A stretch of DNA of 64,000 nucleotides from JAEXNA01 sp037189585 (GTDB lineage Bacteria; Vulcanimicrobiota; Xenobia; Xenobiales; JADMJV01), in contig JBBCJA010000010.1 in assembly GCA_037189585.1 (NCBI GenBank), positions 1-64,000 on the forward strand. The letters are read 5' to 3'. Below, one piece after another: positions 1-8,949 of this stretch. The position numbers and the translations under genes were made by a program. Each line of letters begins with the position of its first letter. Positions within the stretch are counted from its first letter, which is position 1. Below the pieces are notes generated by a model that was given only the letters and a program-made list of their open reading frames with translations, did no database searches and was not told the origin of the DNA.

Positions 1-13
1 GATCGCGTTGTGA

Positions 14-1711
14 CTACGAGCTGACGCGTGGGTCGATTTTGAAGAACCTTGGAGGTTCCTCGACGCCGATCGCCTCGAAGAGGCGCGCTTGCTCAGGCTG
101 AGTTTCGGTACGCTGACGTATAGAACCGGCAGAACTGGTGAAGTAGCCCAGGTGCATACGGTCGAGCAAGGGCCGCATACGTGACCAGGTGCAGGTCACG
201 CTAAAAGCTCTCTCGGCTCGCACCTCAGCAACCCGGATGAGCAGCAAGGCGAGCCAGCAGATGACCACGTGGGCTCGGATCCTACGCGACAACCGGTGGT
301 AGACGGGGCGTAGTTCGAGGGTTTGCTTGAGCGTTCTAAAGGCGTCCTCGACCTCGAGGAGTTGCTTATAACCAAGGGCCACGTCTGCAGCGGGAAGCGT
401 GTCGTCGGAGGTCAGCAGCAGGTACTTTCCATCGAGGCGCTTCTCTGACTCCAGCTTGGCCTTGTCAAGCCGCGGCCAGCCGCCCTTACCGAGCTTCAGA
501 TATCGACCGTAGGTGGGGTGCGACACGAGCCGGCAGACCGCTTTCGAGTGCTCGCTCTTGTCGAGCGTCTTGATGGCATCGAGCTCGGCCTGGATTCGCT
601 CTATCAAGCCTTCGCGTTCGTGCTCGTCCTTCTTTTGCTGCTCGGGGTTACGGACAAGAATGTAGCGTTTACGAGCTTCACCGTCGCCGACGACCAACTC
701 TTTGACTTCAACATTGTGGGTCACCGTTTGGTAGCGTCCCGCGCGGGACAGGGCTTCCTCGACCATCGGTTTGCCCGCCTGCATCTTCTCCCCGATGATA
801 TAGTGCCCACCGGCCTTCTGAAGCTCGCGCAGATTAGCCTCGGACATGAAGCCTCGGTCGAGCACCGTTACGACGCGTCCCAGCTTCCAACCGATGAGGT
901 CTTCCTTTACCTGCTTGACGCGAGTTACGTCTGCGGTGTTTCCCGGCCAAGTCCAGACACGAATCGGAATGCCTTCTCGAGTCACAGCGAGCCCGATTAC
1001 CACCTGGGCCAAGTCAGGTCGGCTGTCCTTGGAGTATCCTTGCCGACGCAGAACGTAAGCTTCGTCTTCAGGGTCGGAGGAAATGTCCTCGCCCTCGATC
1101 TCGAAGTAGGTGCTGGTGGTGTCGAAGAAAAGAAGGTCGACCTCGAGATTGAGCAGGTGGGAGACTGAGAAGAAAACCTCCTCCTGGAGTTTGTCCTCCA
1201 TATCCAAAATGACGTCGAGCGAGCGGTAGAGATGCTGCACCTGCAGGTCCTCAACGCCCGGCAAGCATACGTCGTTGTTGGCCCAGCTCTCAACGGAGAG
1301 CTTGCTTCCCGGCGACAACGCGCGGTTGGCCACCATCGCGAAGATAGCTCGTTCTACCGGAGCTGAGAACGACCGTTTTCGAAGGTTCTTCTTGATGACC
1401 CGGTCGATCCCGATCTCTGTCCAGAGTTGCTGAAGCGCCCAGGCGCCACCCAGCGGACGGCTCTCTTTGAAGTCGAGGTCCGCCTGGCGCTGGGTCTTAA
1501 GCTTCAGAGCCTCTTCCGGACTAAGGAACCTCTCGATGCTTGCAACCAGGCGCTTAAGGGCCTCCTGGTCTACCTGGTCCTCGCGACCGAACGAGTATAG
1601 CACCTGCGCCCTGGAGCGTTTTGACTTGGGGTCCCGGAAGTTATGGGCGAGCTGAACGTACCGAGCTGCTGACCCGTCTCGAAGTTTTGTCTCCACCTTG
1701 CGAATATACAT
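14..1711 (-). CDS. IS1634-type (IS4 superfamily) DDE transposase
   Basis: Complete 565-aa transposase of the IS1634 group. The DDE triad can be placed: Asp197 in FFDTTSTYFE, Asp285 in VLDRGFMSE, and Glu455 in the EDAFRTLKQ segment (the E-x-x-F pattern of the IS4 superfamily), followed by the usual hydrophobic HVVICWLALLLIRV stretch. The N-terminal YIRKV...R.YVQL segment is also typical. The ATG at 1711 and the stop at 14-16 are intact, so the gene looks functional. The element's distal end lies outside the window. Upstream of the start, TAGGCA occurs three times on the minus strand (near 1715, 1772 and 1796), which may mark the terminal repeat, but the exact IS boundary cannot be set here. 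Family assignment is confident; the specific IS is not identified. Confidence 0.93.
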   Translation of the reverse strand: MYIRKVETKLRDGSAARYVQLAHNFRDPKSKRSRAQVLYSFGREDQVDQEALKRLVASIERFLSPEEALKLKTQRQADLDFKESRPLGGAWALQQLWTEIGIDRVIKKNLRKRSFSAPVERAIFAMVANRALSPGSKLSVESWANNDVCLPGVEDLQVQHLYRSLDVILDMEDKLQEEVFFSVSHLLNLEVDLLFFDTTSTYFEIEGEDISSDPEDEAYVLRRQGYSKDSRPDLAQVVIGLAVTREGIPIRVWTWPGNTADVTRVKQVKEDLIGWKLGRVVTVLDRGFMSEANLRELQKAGGHYIIGEKMQAGKPMVEEALSRAGRYQTVTHNVEVKELVVGDGEARKRYILVRNPEQQKKDEHEREGLIERIQAELDAIKTLDKSEHSKAVCRLVSHPTYGRYLKLGKGGWPRLDKAKLESEKRLDGKYLLLTSDDTLPAADVALGYKQLLEVEDAFRTLKQTLELRPVYHRLSRRIRAHVVICWLALLLIRVAEVRAERAFSVTCTWSRMRPLLDRMHLGYFTSSAGSIRQRTETQPEQARLFEAIGVEEPPRFFKIDPRVSS

Positions 1712-1801
1712 AGTGCCTACGCCTCAAAAGCACCATGCTCCGCAAGTTGGCCTTTATCCTCTTTTCATTGTGCCTACGTGTTCTGGACGATTTTGCCTAC
1801 C

Positions 1802-2045
1802 TTGCCGCGTGCAAACCCAGGTTTTATGCGGATGTCGATCCGGCGCTGTGCCCAAAAAGGGCTTCCAACTGTCGAACTCGGGAAATGGGGGCAAGGGCAA
1901 AGTTGTCAAGACTGGTGAAAAACTCGACGTCATCACCGAAATGGCGAGTCTGGCCAAAAACCAGATCCTCTATAACGCCTACGCCAATCGTGTCTCCAAA
2001 ATCTACTCCGACCTAAAGTGGGTCATTGAGAATAGCGGGCGGTAG
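1802..2045 (+). pseudogene. flgB: flgB remnant (flagellar rod protein), frameshifted
   Basis: The last 55 or so codons (about 1866-2045) read like the C-terminus of the flagellar proximal-rod protein FlgB: a GEKLDVITEM segment, then LAKNQILYNAYANRVSKIYS and a final WVIENSGR. Upstream pieces of the same protein appear in other frames: ANPGF (the NTPGF rod motif, about 1809) in one frame, then YADVDPAL in a second, then PKKGFQLS in the third. This implies two single-base indels. The remnant starts just past the IS1634-type transposase gene, so the 5' part is missing or lies beyond the IS. The usual downstream partner flgC is absent and a convergent lipoprotein gene overlaps the 3' end by 23 nt. 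Read as a decayed, IS-associated remnant. FlgB assignment of the C-terminus is good; the reconstructed upstream part is inference. Confidence 0.62.
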
Positions 2046-2772
2046 GAGTGGCTGCCGGTGCCGCGGTCCTGTGCTCGGAAGTCGTCAAAACAAAAGCGTC
2101 CCCGAACTTGACGCCGTTCTCGTCCTGATAAGCCGCTATCTCAGCCAGCGTCGGCATTGAGTCGCCCTTATCGTAACCAGCATAATAGAGCGCACCCGGT
2201 CGGTCCTTTCCTCCCCCCACAATCCGGGAGTTGCCCTCATGTTCGAGGCGCCAGAAGCCGTCGATTGGCACGACCACGGCCGTGGTCGTACCAGGCTTGG
2301 CAAAACGTCTTACGTAGTCCGACTCCTTTCCCAAACGAAGCCCATCAATGCCATGCACCTTTCGGTCCACCGAGCCGAGGAGTTTGGCGATCTCTTCCGC
2401 CTCCTCGAGTGTGAAGCTTTCCTTAGGCAAATAGCCGATGGCTCGCTTCCACTCCGTGCTCTCATGGAAACCAACAGGAATAAAGGGAGTCTCTGAATAC
2501 TCCCACTTCTGTTGAGGTCGCCAGCGACCCTCAACGCCCTCAACAAAACTCGGACTGACAAACTTTACCGGTGGCTTCCCTTTCACCCTGAGTTCCAGGT
2601 GGTATCCGTGATGTTTCAACGGGACACTGGTCTCGATCAAAACAACGGCAAGCTTAGCTCCCGGGTCTTCCCAAAGAGTCTGCGTCTTTGTCGTTTTCCC
2701 ACAACCCAAAGCCCAACAGAGCACGGAAACAAGACACAGATAGAAACGTCCCCTTTTTGTCATTCCTGGCAT
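2023..2772 (-). CDS. putative lipoprotein, unknown function
   Basis: About 249 aa. The N-terminus (MPGMTKRGRFYLCLVSVLCW...) is a basic n-region plus a hydrophobic core, ending at ALGC with Cys24 as the likely lipidated residue; the lipobox is slightly atypical. The mature part is charged and soluble, with no domain I recognise; a GALYYAGYD...TLAEIAAYQDENG segment looks like a compact globular domain. A longer reading from 2814 exists but has a charged extension before the signal peptide, so the ATG at 2772 is preferred (2763 is also possible). It diverges from the PH-repeat protein and converges on the flgB remnant. Export is inferred from the signal; function unknown. Confidence 0.7.
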   Translation of the reverse strand: MPGMTKRGRFYLCLVSVLCWALGCGKTTKTQTLWEDPGAKLAVVLIETSVPLKHHGYHLELRVKGKPPVKFVSPSFVEGVEGRWRPQQKWEYSETPFIPVGFHESTEWKRAIGYLPKESFTLEEAEEIAKLLGSVDRKVHGIDGLRLGKESDYVRRFAKPGTTTAVVVPIDGFWRLEHEGNSRIVGGGKDRPGALYYAGYDKGDSMPTLAEIAAYQDENGVKFGDAFVLTTSEHRTAAPAATPTARYSQ

Positions 2773-2878
2773 TTTCTTGATTCTCGAATCGGGTCCTGGC
2801 CAGCTGCGGCCCAAGAGAAGGCACGAAGACGAGGGGATACAAGGACGGCGCCGTAAGTCATCCCATCAGGGAGGACAC

Positions 2879-4840
2879 TTGGATCGATTCCTCAACGAGC
2901 AGCGGAGCGAGGGGGCGCTCGACTCCGACGGAAGCTTTACCATCGACTCGGCTCTCGCGCGGCGAAAGCAATCCTTCTTTCAGCTGGCCCAGCCCGGCGC
3001 CTACATCCTGAAGTTCGTCCAGGCCGCGGTCAGCGCCGGAGCTTCCACTCTGGCGGTAACCGTGAAGCGGGACCAGCTAACACTCTCCATTTCCAACGAC
3101 CAGCCCGAATTCACCCACATCGACCAGCTCGCCAACGCCCTCTTCCAGCTTCCCTCCGAACGGGGTCCCTTACGACACCTTGCGGTTGGGCTGAACTCCG
3201 CCTGCCACGAGACCTCTCTAGAGGTTCTCTGGCAGACACCGGACGGCACGCTGGCTGTCGGTCAAGACAACGTACGAGTCCTCGAGGCTAGTGAAACGAC
3301 ACCGCGCCTGGTGGTCAAGAAACCTCGACGCCTGTTCCAGTGGTTCCGCGGTAACTTCTTTGTCAACGAGATCGCCCACCTATCTCGAGCCTGCCAATAT
3401 GCTCCACTAGACATCACTTTAGATGGCCGCCCATTGGAGCGCCCCTTGCTGAGCCGTACTACCGGCTCCGTCATCGACAAGCTGGGTCTTACCCACCCTC
3501 ATCATTTGCTTGAGCTCGTGCTGCCAGCGAAGGGTGGGCTGCGCGCCCACTACCCGGTAGGCCTATATGAGCGTTTAGAGTCGGACCTGCAACTCTGGCT
3601 CGGTCCCCGTCCTGTCGGTAAAGCCTCCTCTCAAACTCCTATCCCCTTGCTGGTCGACGGGTGGGACGGAACAAGTCGCGCTCTGTCGGCCGGCGCCGTG
3701 GTCTGTGTGCCTGCATGCGGCCGGGGTTCCAGCGAGATCCTACCGGTCCTAGACGGAGTATGTCTGTCTCCCCTGAGGAGAAACGACTTTGGATTCTCTG
3801 GTCTGCGAATATTGCTCGACGCCACCGACCTCAACACGGACCTTTCCGAATTCGCCCTGATTCAGGACGACGAGCTATCTTTTAAGCTCGACTGGGTTAG
3901 AGAGAGGCTGACCGAGGCCACGGAAAGGACAAACCGGACTGTCTTGCGCCAGGCCTTTCTCCAAGCCGACGCCGAGGAGGACAAAGTCGAGGCTCTCCTA
4001 GACCGCATGTTGCCGTCTTTGGAGTATCGCCCACCTCAGATTGGTCCGACGGTGGAAGACGTCGTGGCTAGCATCTTCGTTGATTCGCAGGTTCTATTAG
4101 ACCCCGATATCTCGGGAAAGCAACTGGCCAATTCGCGCAAGATTCACGCCCGTTACCTTCCCGAGGCCGAACGCATCCTAGCGCTTTATGACGACACGGT
4201 GTTCGGAAGCGGCAAGGAGGGGCTCGTGCTCACCGAACATCGAGTCTGCTGGAATGCCGCCTTCACCGGCGGTAACTACCTGCTTTGGAGCGAGCTACCG
4301 CACTGCAAGGCCGCCAAGCTGTTACCAACCGGGGTCGAGATCGGAGATACTCTCGTGAGCGTGTTCAGCCTCCACAAGGAAGTCGCTTCGCTCTTCTTCG
4401 ACCTGCTCCAGGCTATCTCCCAACTCGATCTTGCGTCACTTCATACTCATCCCCCGGACGAGTGGAAGGTCCTTTCCCGTGGCCTGGCCACCCTGGGCCG
4501 GCGCAATCGAGTCTCCTACCATCCCTACCATTCTCCGCTGTGGCTGGCCAAACTGCCGTCCCTCTACAAAGGGCACTGGGTGGAGGGAGAACGCCCTCTG
4601 GTCGCTTTTGACGACACTTTGATGGGAGGAGCGACGGACGGATTCGTGGCGACCAAGAATCGACTTCTTTGGAGAAACGCCTTTAGCGAGCCAGAATCGC
4701 TGTTGTGGCACGAGATGACTACCGACAAGATAGCGGTGTCGAGCAGCGGGGTTGAAGTCGAAGGTCGCGAAATCAAGATCCATCTCAAAGAGATGCGTCA
4801 ACCCGTTGAGGACTTTCTCAAGCGGATGACCTATCTGTGA
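2879..4840 (+). CDS. GHKL-like domain protein with two C-terminal bacterial PH-like repeats
   Basis: About 653 aa from a TTG at 2879, chosen because GGGAGG lies 5 nt upstream and because the earlier ATG at 2777 adds a low-quality basic leader. Residues 1 to about 290 look like a divergent Hsp90/GHKL-type fold: ARRKQSFFQLAQPGAYILKFVQAAVSAGAS (helix), SISNDQP (strand), then a VGLNSACHE...VLWQTPDG segment. The same layout occurs at the N-terminus of the TPR protein at 54703-57846. The C-terminus holds two PH-like repeats, each D-D-T-x-F/M-G-x(4)-G-hhhT-x-x-R-hhW-x-N-A-F followed by LLW-x-E. These small domains usually bind membranes or partners. No catalytic residues are evident. The fold statement is pattern-based; function unknown. 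Confidence 0.72.
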   Translation: MDRFLNEQRSEGALDSDGSFTIDSALARRKQSFFQLAQPGAYILKFVQAAVSAGASTLAVTVKRDQLTLSISNDQPEFTHIDQLANALFQLPSERGPLRHLAVGLNSACHETSLEVLWQTPDGTLAVGQDNVRVLEASETTPRLVVKKPRRLFQWFRGNFFVNEIAHLSRACQYAPLDITLDGRPLERPLLSRTTGSVIDKLGLTHPHHLLELVLPAKGGLRAHYPVGLYERLESDLQLWLGPRPVGKASSQTPIPLLVDGWDGTSRALSAGAVVCVPACGRGSSEILPVLDGVCLSPLRRNDFGFSGLRILLDATDLNTDLSEFALIQDDELSFKLDWVRERLTEATERTNRTVLRQAFLQADAEEDKVEALLDRMLPSLEYRPPQIGPTVEDVVASIFVDSQVLLDPDISGKQLANSRKIHARYLPEAERILALYDDTVFGSGKEGLVLTEHRVCWNAAFTGGNYLLWSELPHCKAAKLLPTGVEIGDTLVSVFSLHKEVASLFFDLLQAISQLDLASLHTHPPDEWKVLSRGLATLGRRNRVSYHPYHSPLWLAKLPSLYKGHWVEGERPLVAFDDTLMGGATDGFVATKNRLLWRNAFSEPESLLWHEMTTDKIAVSSSGVEVEGREIKIHLKEMRQPVEDFLKRMTYL

Positions 4841-4919
4841 AGTCCCGCCGTCGACAAACTCTTCACCTACCTCCTACTGTCATACCCATCGGGAGGTCCC
4901 GTCCGTATGCCAGGAGCCT

Positions 4920-5501
4920 ATGGACCCCGATTTCGATCTGAGCCAGACTGAAGTCATGCTCTCATCGTCCCCCCCTCTTATCAAGCTCAGAATCAATGGC
5001 GAGCCCTACGAAATCCCTCTCGAGCCTCGCGTGTCGTTACTGGATGCCCTGCGCGAGTCCGTTCGCCTGACCGGAACGAAGAAAGGCTGCAATCAGGGTG
5101 CCTGTGGCGCCTGCACCGTCCTGGTGGACGGCCAGCGCATTCTCTCTTGCTTGGCGCTAGCCATCGCTTACCAACACCGCGAGATCACGACTATCGAAGG
5201 TCTGTCCGACGGGGGCGACCTGCACCCTATGCAGAAGGCCTTCGTCGAACGCGACGGCTTCCAGTGCGGCTACTGCACCCCCGGACAGGTCTGCTCTAGC
5301 CTGGGCATGCTCGAGGAGTTGCGTAGCGGTCTCCCCAGCGCCGTCACACCCAGTATGAGCACAACCGACATCGAGCTCAGCGAAGAAGAGCTGCGCGAGC
5401 GAATGAGCGGAAACCTCTGTCGCTGCGGCGCTTACCACGGTATCTGCCAGGCCGTTCGCGACGGTGCCGCCGCTCTGGAAAAAAAGGAGGCCCGCCGATG
5501 A
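4920..5501 (+). CDS. aldehyde/xanthine oxidoreductase [2Fe-2S] subunit (PaoA/YagT-like)
   Basis: 193-aa small subunit of a molybdenum hydroxylase, carrying electrons from the Mo centre to FAD. The plant-type ferredoxin cluster uses Cys57, Cys62, Cys65 and Cys77 (CX4CX2CX11C). The C-terminal helical cluster uses Cys116, Cys119, Cys167 and Cys169 in CGYCTPGQ and NLCRCGAY. Start at ATG 4920 follows AGGAG by a few bases; ATG 4956 is an alternative. It overlaps the FAD gene by ATGA and heads a three-gene operon. E. coli PaoA carries a Tat signal; no twin-arginine signal is visible here, so a cytoplasmic enzyme is inferred. An insert around residues 133-160 between the cluster motifs is longer than in short homologues. 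Confidence 0.93.
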   Translation: MDPDFDLSQTEVMLSSSPPLIKLRINGEPYEIPLEPRVSLLDALRESVRLTGTKKGCNQGACGACTVLVDGQRILSCLALAIAYQHREITTIEGLSDGGDLHPMQKAFVERDGFQCGYCTPGQVCSSLGMLEELRSGLPSAVTPSMSTTDIELSEEELRERMSGNLCRCGAYHGICQAVRDGAAALEKKEARR

Positions 5502-6487
5502 TCGACTTCACCTACGAAAAGGCGGGGTCCGCCGGTCAGGCCCTGGCCGGCCTCGCGGGCAAGGAGGGAGCCAAGCTCTTAGGAGGTGGAACTAATCTAG
5601 TCGACCTCATGCGGGAGAACATCGAACGGCCCACCCACCTGGTGGACGTAACCGGCCTCTCCCGCGAGATTGAGGACACGCCCGAGGGAGGACTACTTAT
5701 CGGCGCCGCCGTGACCAACACGGCCCTGGCCAACGACCCCCGTGTCAAGCAACGCTATCCCGTCTTGGCCCAGGCCATTCTGTACGGCGCCAGCGGCCAG
5801 ATCCGCAATATGGCTACCGTGGGCGGCAACCTCCTGCAGCGCACCCGCTGCTACTACTTTTATGACAGCGCCTGCCGCTGCAACAAGCGAACTGCTGGTT
5901 CCGGGTGCGACGCCATCGGAGGCTACAATCGAATTCACGCCATCCTGGGCGCTTCGCCCTCCTGTATCGCTACTCACCCGTCCGATATGTGCGTGGCGCT
6001 AGCCGCTCTCGATGCGATCGTCCACGTACGGGGAAAAGACGGAACCAGGACGATTCCCTTCCAGGAGTTTCACCTGCTACCCGGCGACACACCGCATCTG
6101 GAGACGGTCTTGCAGCCGGGCGAGCTGGTTACCGCCCTGACGTTACCCCCTCTCTCCCTGGCTCGCAGCTCTTTGTACACCAAGGTGCGCGATCGCTCTA
6201 GCTTCGCTTTCGCCCTGGTCTCGGTCGCCGCCGCGGTGAAGTTGGAAGGGGAGACCATCGGCGACGTGCGCCTGGCCTTGGGCGGCGTGGCTCACAAGCC
6301 GTGGCGCGCCCTCGCCGCCGAGCGCAGCCTGCATGGCGCTCCCGCCACCCCTGCCAGCTTTCGGCGCGCCGCCGAGCTGGAGCTAGCCGGCGCGCGCGGC
6401 TACGGCCATAACGACTTCAAGGTCGAACTGGCTCGTCGCGCGATCGTCGACACGCTCGAGCAGTTGGTAAAGGAGAATAGCCGATGA
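5498..6487 (+). CDS. aldehyde oxidoreductase FAD subunit with extra Fe-S cluster (PaoB/YagS-like)
   Basis: 329-aa FAD-binding subunit. The FAD motifs AKLLGGGTNLVD (residues 26-36) and ATVGGNL (106-112) are intact. Directly after comes a cysteine-rich insertion with Cys118, Cys126, Cys128 and Cys137 (RTRCYYF...ACRCNKR...SGC). In the PaoB/YagS group this insertion binds an additional [4Fe-4S] cluster, and it separates this protein from ordinary CoxM or XdhB subunits. The IATHPSDM segment that follows is also group-specific. Its ATG overlaps the stop of the Fe-S subunit, and its own stop overlaps the start of the large subunit, so all three are translationally coupled. Confidence 0.93.
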   Translation: MIDFTYEKAGSAGQALAGLAGKEGAKLLGGGTNLVDLMRENIERPTHLVDVTGLSREIEDTPEGGLLIGAAVTNTALANDPRVKQRYPVLAQAILYGASGQIRNMATVGGNLLQRTRCYYFYDSACRCNKRTAGSGCDAIGGYNRIHAILGASPSCIATHPSDMCVALAALDAIVHVRGKDGTRTIPFQEFHLLPGDTPHLETVLQPGELVTALTLPPLSLARSSLYTKVRDRSSFAFALVSVAAAVKLEGETIGDVRLALGGVAHKPWRALAAERSLHGAPATPASFRRAAELELAGARGYGHNDFKVELARRAIVDTLEQLVKENSR

Positions 6488-8769
6488 GCTTCATGATGAA
6501 CCTGATGAGCACCGTGGCCCGCGTCATGCCCGACCGTGATGGCGACCCTTTGCTGGAAGGGCCCGGCTACATCGGGCAGCCGGTCGACCGCGCCGACGCT
6601 TCTCCGAAGGTGCGCGGTCTGGCTAAGTTCAGTGCCGAGTATGACTTGGACAACATGGCTTACGCCGCGCTCGTCCACAGCACCATTTGTCGAGGAACCA
6701 TCACCTCACTAGATGTCGGCGAGGCGGAAGCCCTACGGGGTGTGGTGTGTGTCGTCAGCCATCACAATGCTCCCAAACTTGCCAAGACGCCGCTTTTCGA
6801 CTCCAACGGCAGCATCGCCGCGGCCGGAGGCAGCGAGCATCCGGTCTTGCAGGGTCCAGAGATCCACTACGACGGCCAACCCGTCGCCATGGTGGTGGCC
6901 GAGACTCAGGACATCGCTGAGCATGCGGTCTCCCTCATCCGTGTCACCTACGCCGAGAAAGCCGCCCGTACCGACTTTGAAGAGGGACTGGCTGAGGCGC
7001 AAGCGCCCCCAGACGTCTTGGGAGAGGACTCGGAGGTGAAGATAGGAGAGGCCGAGACCTCGCTCGCGCGGTCGCCGTTTCGTGTCGATAACATCTATCA
7101 AACGCCTCGCCACAACCACGGCGCCATCGAGCCTCACGCCAGCATCGCCTTCTGGTCCGAAGACGGCGAGTCGCTGGTTAGCTTCGAGGGCGCGCAGATG
7201 GTACACGGCTTCAAGAACACACTGGCCACCGTCTTCGCCAAAGACCCCGACAAGTTTCGTGTCATTTCTCCCTTCGTGGGAGGCGCTTTCGGCAGCAAAG
7301 CGTTATGGTGCAACAGCATCCTGTGCGCCTTGGCGGCCAAGCTAAGCCGGCGTCCCGTCAAGCTGGCCTTAAGCCGCGAGCAGGTGTTTCGTACCGTCGG
7401 GGGGCGAACGCCCTCCCACCAAAGGGTGGCCATCGGAGCCGACGAGGAGGGGCGCTTCACCTCGCTCATCCAGACCGGGACCACCGCCACCACCGAGTTC
7501 AACGAGTTTCCCGAGCAGTTCACCTTTCCCGCGCGTCACCTCTACCGTAGCGACAGCCTCTGGCTGGCCCAGAAGGTCGTCCACCTGGACACGGTGGCCA
7601 ACACCTTCATGCGAGCGCCGGGGGAGTCGATCGGAGGCTACGCCTTGGAATGCGCCATCGACGAGCTTTCCTACGAGCTTGGTCTCGATCCTATCGAGCT
7701 CCGCCGGCGCAACGAGCCCGAAGTCGACCCCACCAAGGAGACCGAATTCTCCCAGCGTGACCTCATGCTGGCCTACGATCGCGGCGCCGAGGCCTTCGAC
7801 TGGCAACGTCGCGAGCCACGCTCCCAACGGGACGGAAAGTGGCTCCTCGGACAAGGGGTTGCCACCGCGTATTACCCTTATTACCGTATGCCCGCTCAGG
7901 CCCGCCTCCGTCTTAACGCCGACGGTAGCGCCGTCGTCTCCACCTCGGCTCACGAGATGGGGATGGGCACGGCCACCGTTCAGATCCAGCACGCGGCTCA
8001 ACGGCTGGGACTTCCTCGCGACATGGTCGCCTTCGAGTACGGCGACTCCGACCTTCCGGAATCGCCAATGGCCGGAGGCTCCAATCAGACGGCAAGCCTT
8101 GTGGCCGCGGTGACGGCGGCTATCGAGAAGGCCCAGCGCGAACTGTTGGACATGACCGGGCCGGACTCGCCTCTGGCTATCGCCCGCCTGGAAGAGGTAG
8201 AGGCGCGAGCGCAAGGGCTTTTCCTGCGTGACGAGCCCGACCGAGGAGAGACCTATGCCCAAATTTTACGCGGGGCGGGCCAAAAAGAGCTGGTGGTGGA
8301 AGCCGCCGCTCCGCCCCCTCTGGAGCTGATGAAGCACTCCATGCATTCTTATGGAGCCCAGTTTGTGGAACTGCGCGTCAAGGAGACGACCGGCGAGATT
8401 CGTCTGACTCGCCTGCTAGGCTCCTTCGACGTGGGCAGGGTGCTCAATGCCAAAACGGCGGCTAGCCAGTTCCGTGGCGGCATTATCATGGGGATAGGAA
8501 TGGCTTTGACCGAGGAGACCCTTTTCGATAAGCGCTATGGGCGTATCATGAACCCATCCCTGGCCGAGTACCATCTGCCCGTGAACCTCGACGTACCTCC
8601 CATTGAGATCCTGGTCAACGACATCCCCGACCCGTACTCTCCGCTCGGAGTGCGAGGGATTGGAGAGATCGGAATCACCGGAGTGGCCGCCGCCATTGCT
8701 AATGCCGTTTATAACGCGACCGGCAAGAGGGTTCGCGAACTTCCCATCACCTTGGACAAGCTCATCTGA
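6484..8769 (+). CDS. aldehyde/xanthine oxidoreductase molybdopterin-binding subunit (PaoC/YagR-like)
   Basis: 761-aa large subunit holding the molybdopterin cytosine dinucleotide cofactor and the active site. Visible signatures are the N-terminal DRADASPKVRGLAKFSAEYD entry, the SPFVGGAFGSKA loop near residue 262, TFMRAPGES near 377, and the C-terminal GIGEIGITGVAAAIANAV, where Glu728 is the expected catalytic base of the family. Together with the two upstream subunits it should oxidise aldehydes or N-heterocycles, passing electrons Mo to 2Fe-2S to FAD and the extra 4Fe-4S cluster. Substrate cannot be read from sequence. No XdhC/PaoD-type chaperone gene lies in this window, so maturation must rely on a gene elsewhere. 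Confidence 0.93.
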   Translation: MSFMMNLMSTVARVMPDRDGDPLLEGPGYIGQPVDRADASPKVRGLAKFSAEYDLDNMAYAALVHSTICRGTITSLDVGEAEALRGVVCVVSHHNAPKLAKTPLFDSNGSIAAAGGSEHPVLQGPEIHYDGQPVAMVVAETQDIAEHAVSLIRVTYAEKAARTDFEEGLAEAQAPPDVLGEDSEVKIGEAETSLARSPFRVDNIYQTPRHNHGAIEPHASIAFWSEDGESLVSFEGAQMVHGFKNTLATVFAKDPDKFRVISPFVGGAFGSKALWCNSILCALAAKLSRRPVKLALSREQVFRTVGGRTPSHQRVAIGADEEGRFTSLIQTGTTATTEFNEFPEQFTFPARHLYRSDSLWLAQKVVHLDTVANTFMRAPGESIGGYALECAIDELSYELGLDPIELRRRNEPEVDPTKETEFSQRDLMLAYDRGAEAFDWQRREPRSQRDGKWLLGQGVATAYYPYYRMPAQARLRLNADGSAVVSTSAHEMGMGTATVQIQHAAQRLGLPRDMVAFEYGDSDLPESPMAGGSNQTASLVAAVTAAIEKAQRELLDMTGPDSPLAIARLEEVEARAQGLFLRDEPDRGETYAQILRGAGQKELVVEAAAPPPLELMKHSMHSYGAQFVELRVKETTGEIRLTRLLGSFDVGRVLNAKTAASQFRGGIIMGIGMALTEETLFDKRYGRIMNPSLAEYHLPVNLDVPPIEILVNDIPDPYSPLGVRGIGEIGITGVAAAIANAVYNATGKRVRELPITLDKLI

Positions 8770-8949
8770 TAGGTCGATGCGCCGCTATCCCGTCATCATG
8801 ACCAGTTTTCCGACAGTCTCATTCCGCCCACTCGACTTTCTGACACATAATCACTAGCGATGGCTTTCAAACGATAAGGCCGCTCCAGAAATCGCTATAA
8901 GAACAGAGTTCGCCATCGTTGGTGAAGAATAGGCTGGAAGGTAAGAACT

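Noticed and set aside
518..1168. 216-aa plus-strand reading frame opposite the transposase
   Set aside because: It is fully antisense to a transposase with an intact DDE triad and shows no family features; codon complementarity explains it.
8770..8949. Small gene in the gap between the molybdenum enzyme operon and the serpin
   Set aside because: The only frames are short extensions out of frame with no start signal; nothing recognisable.
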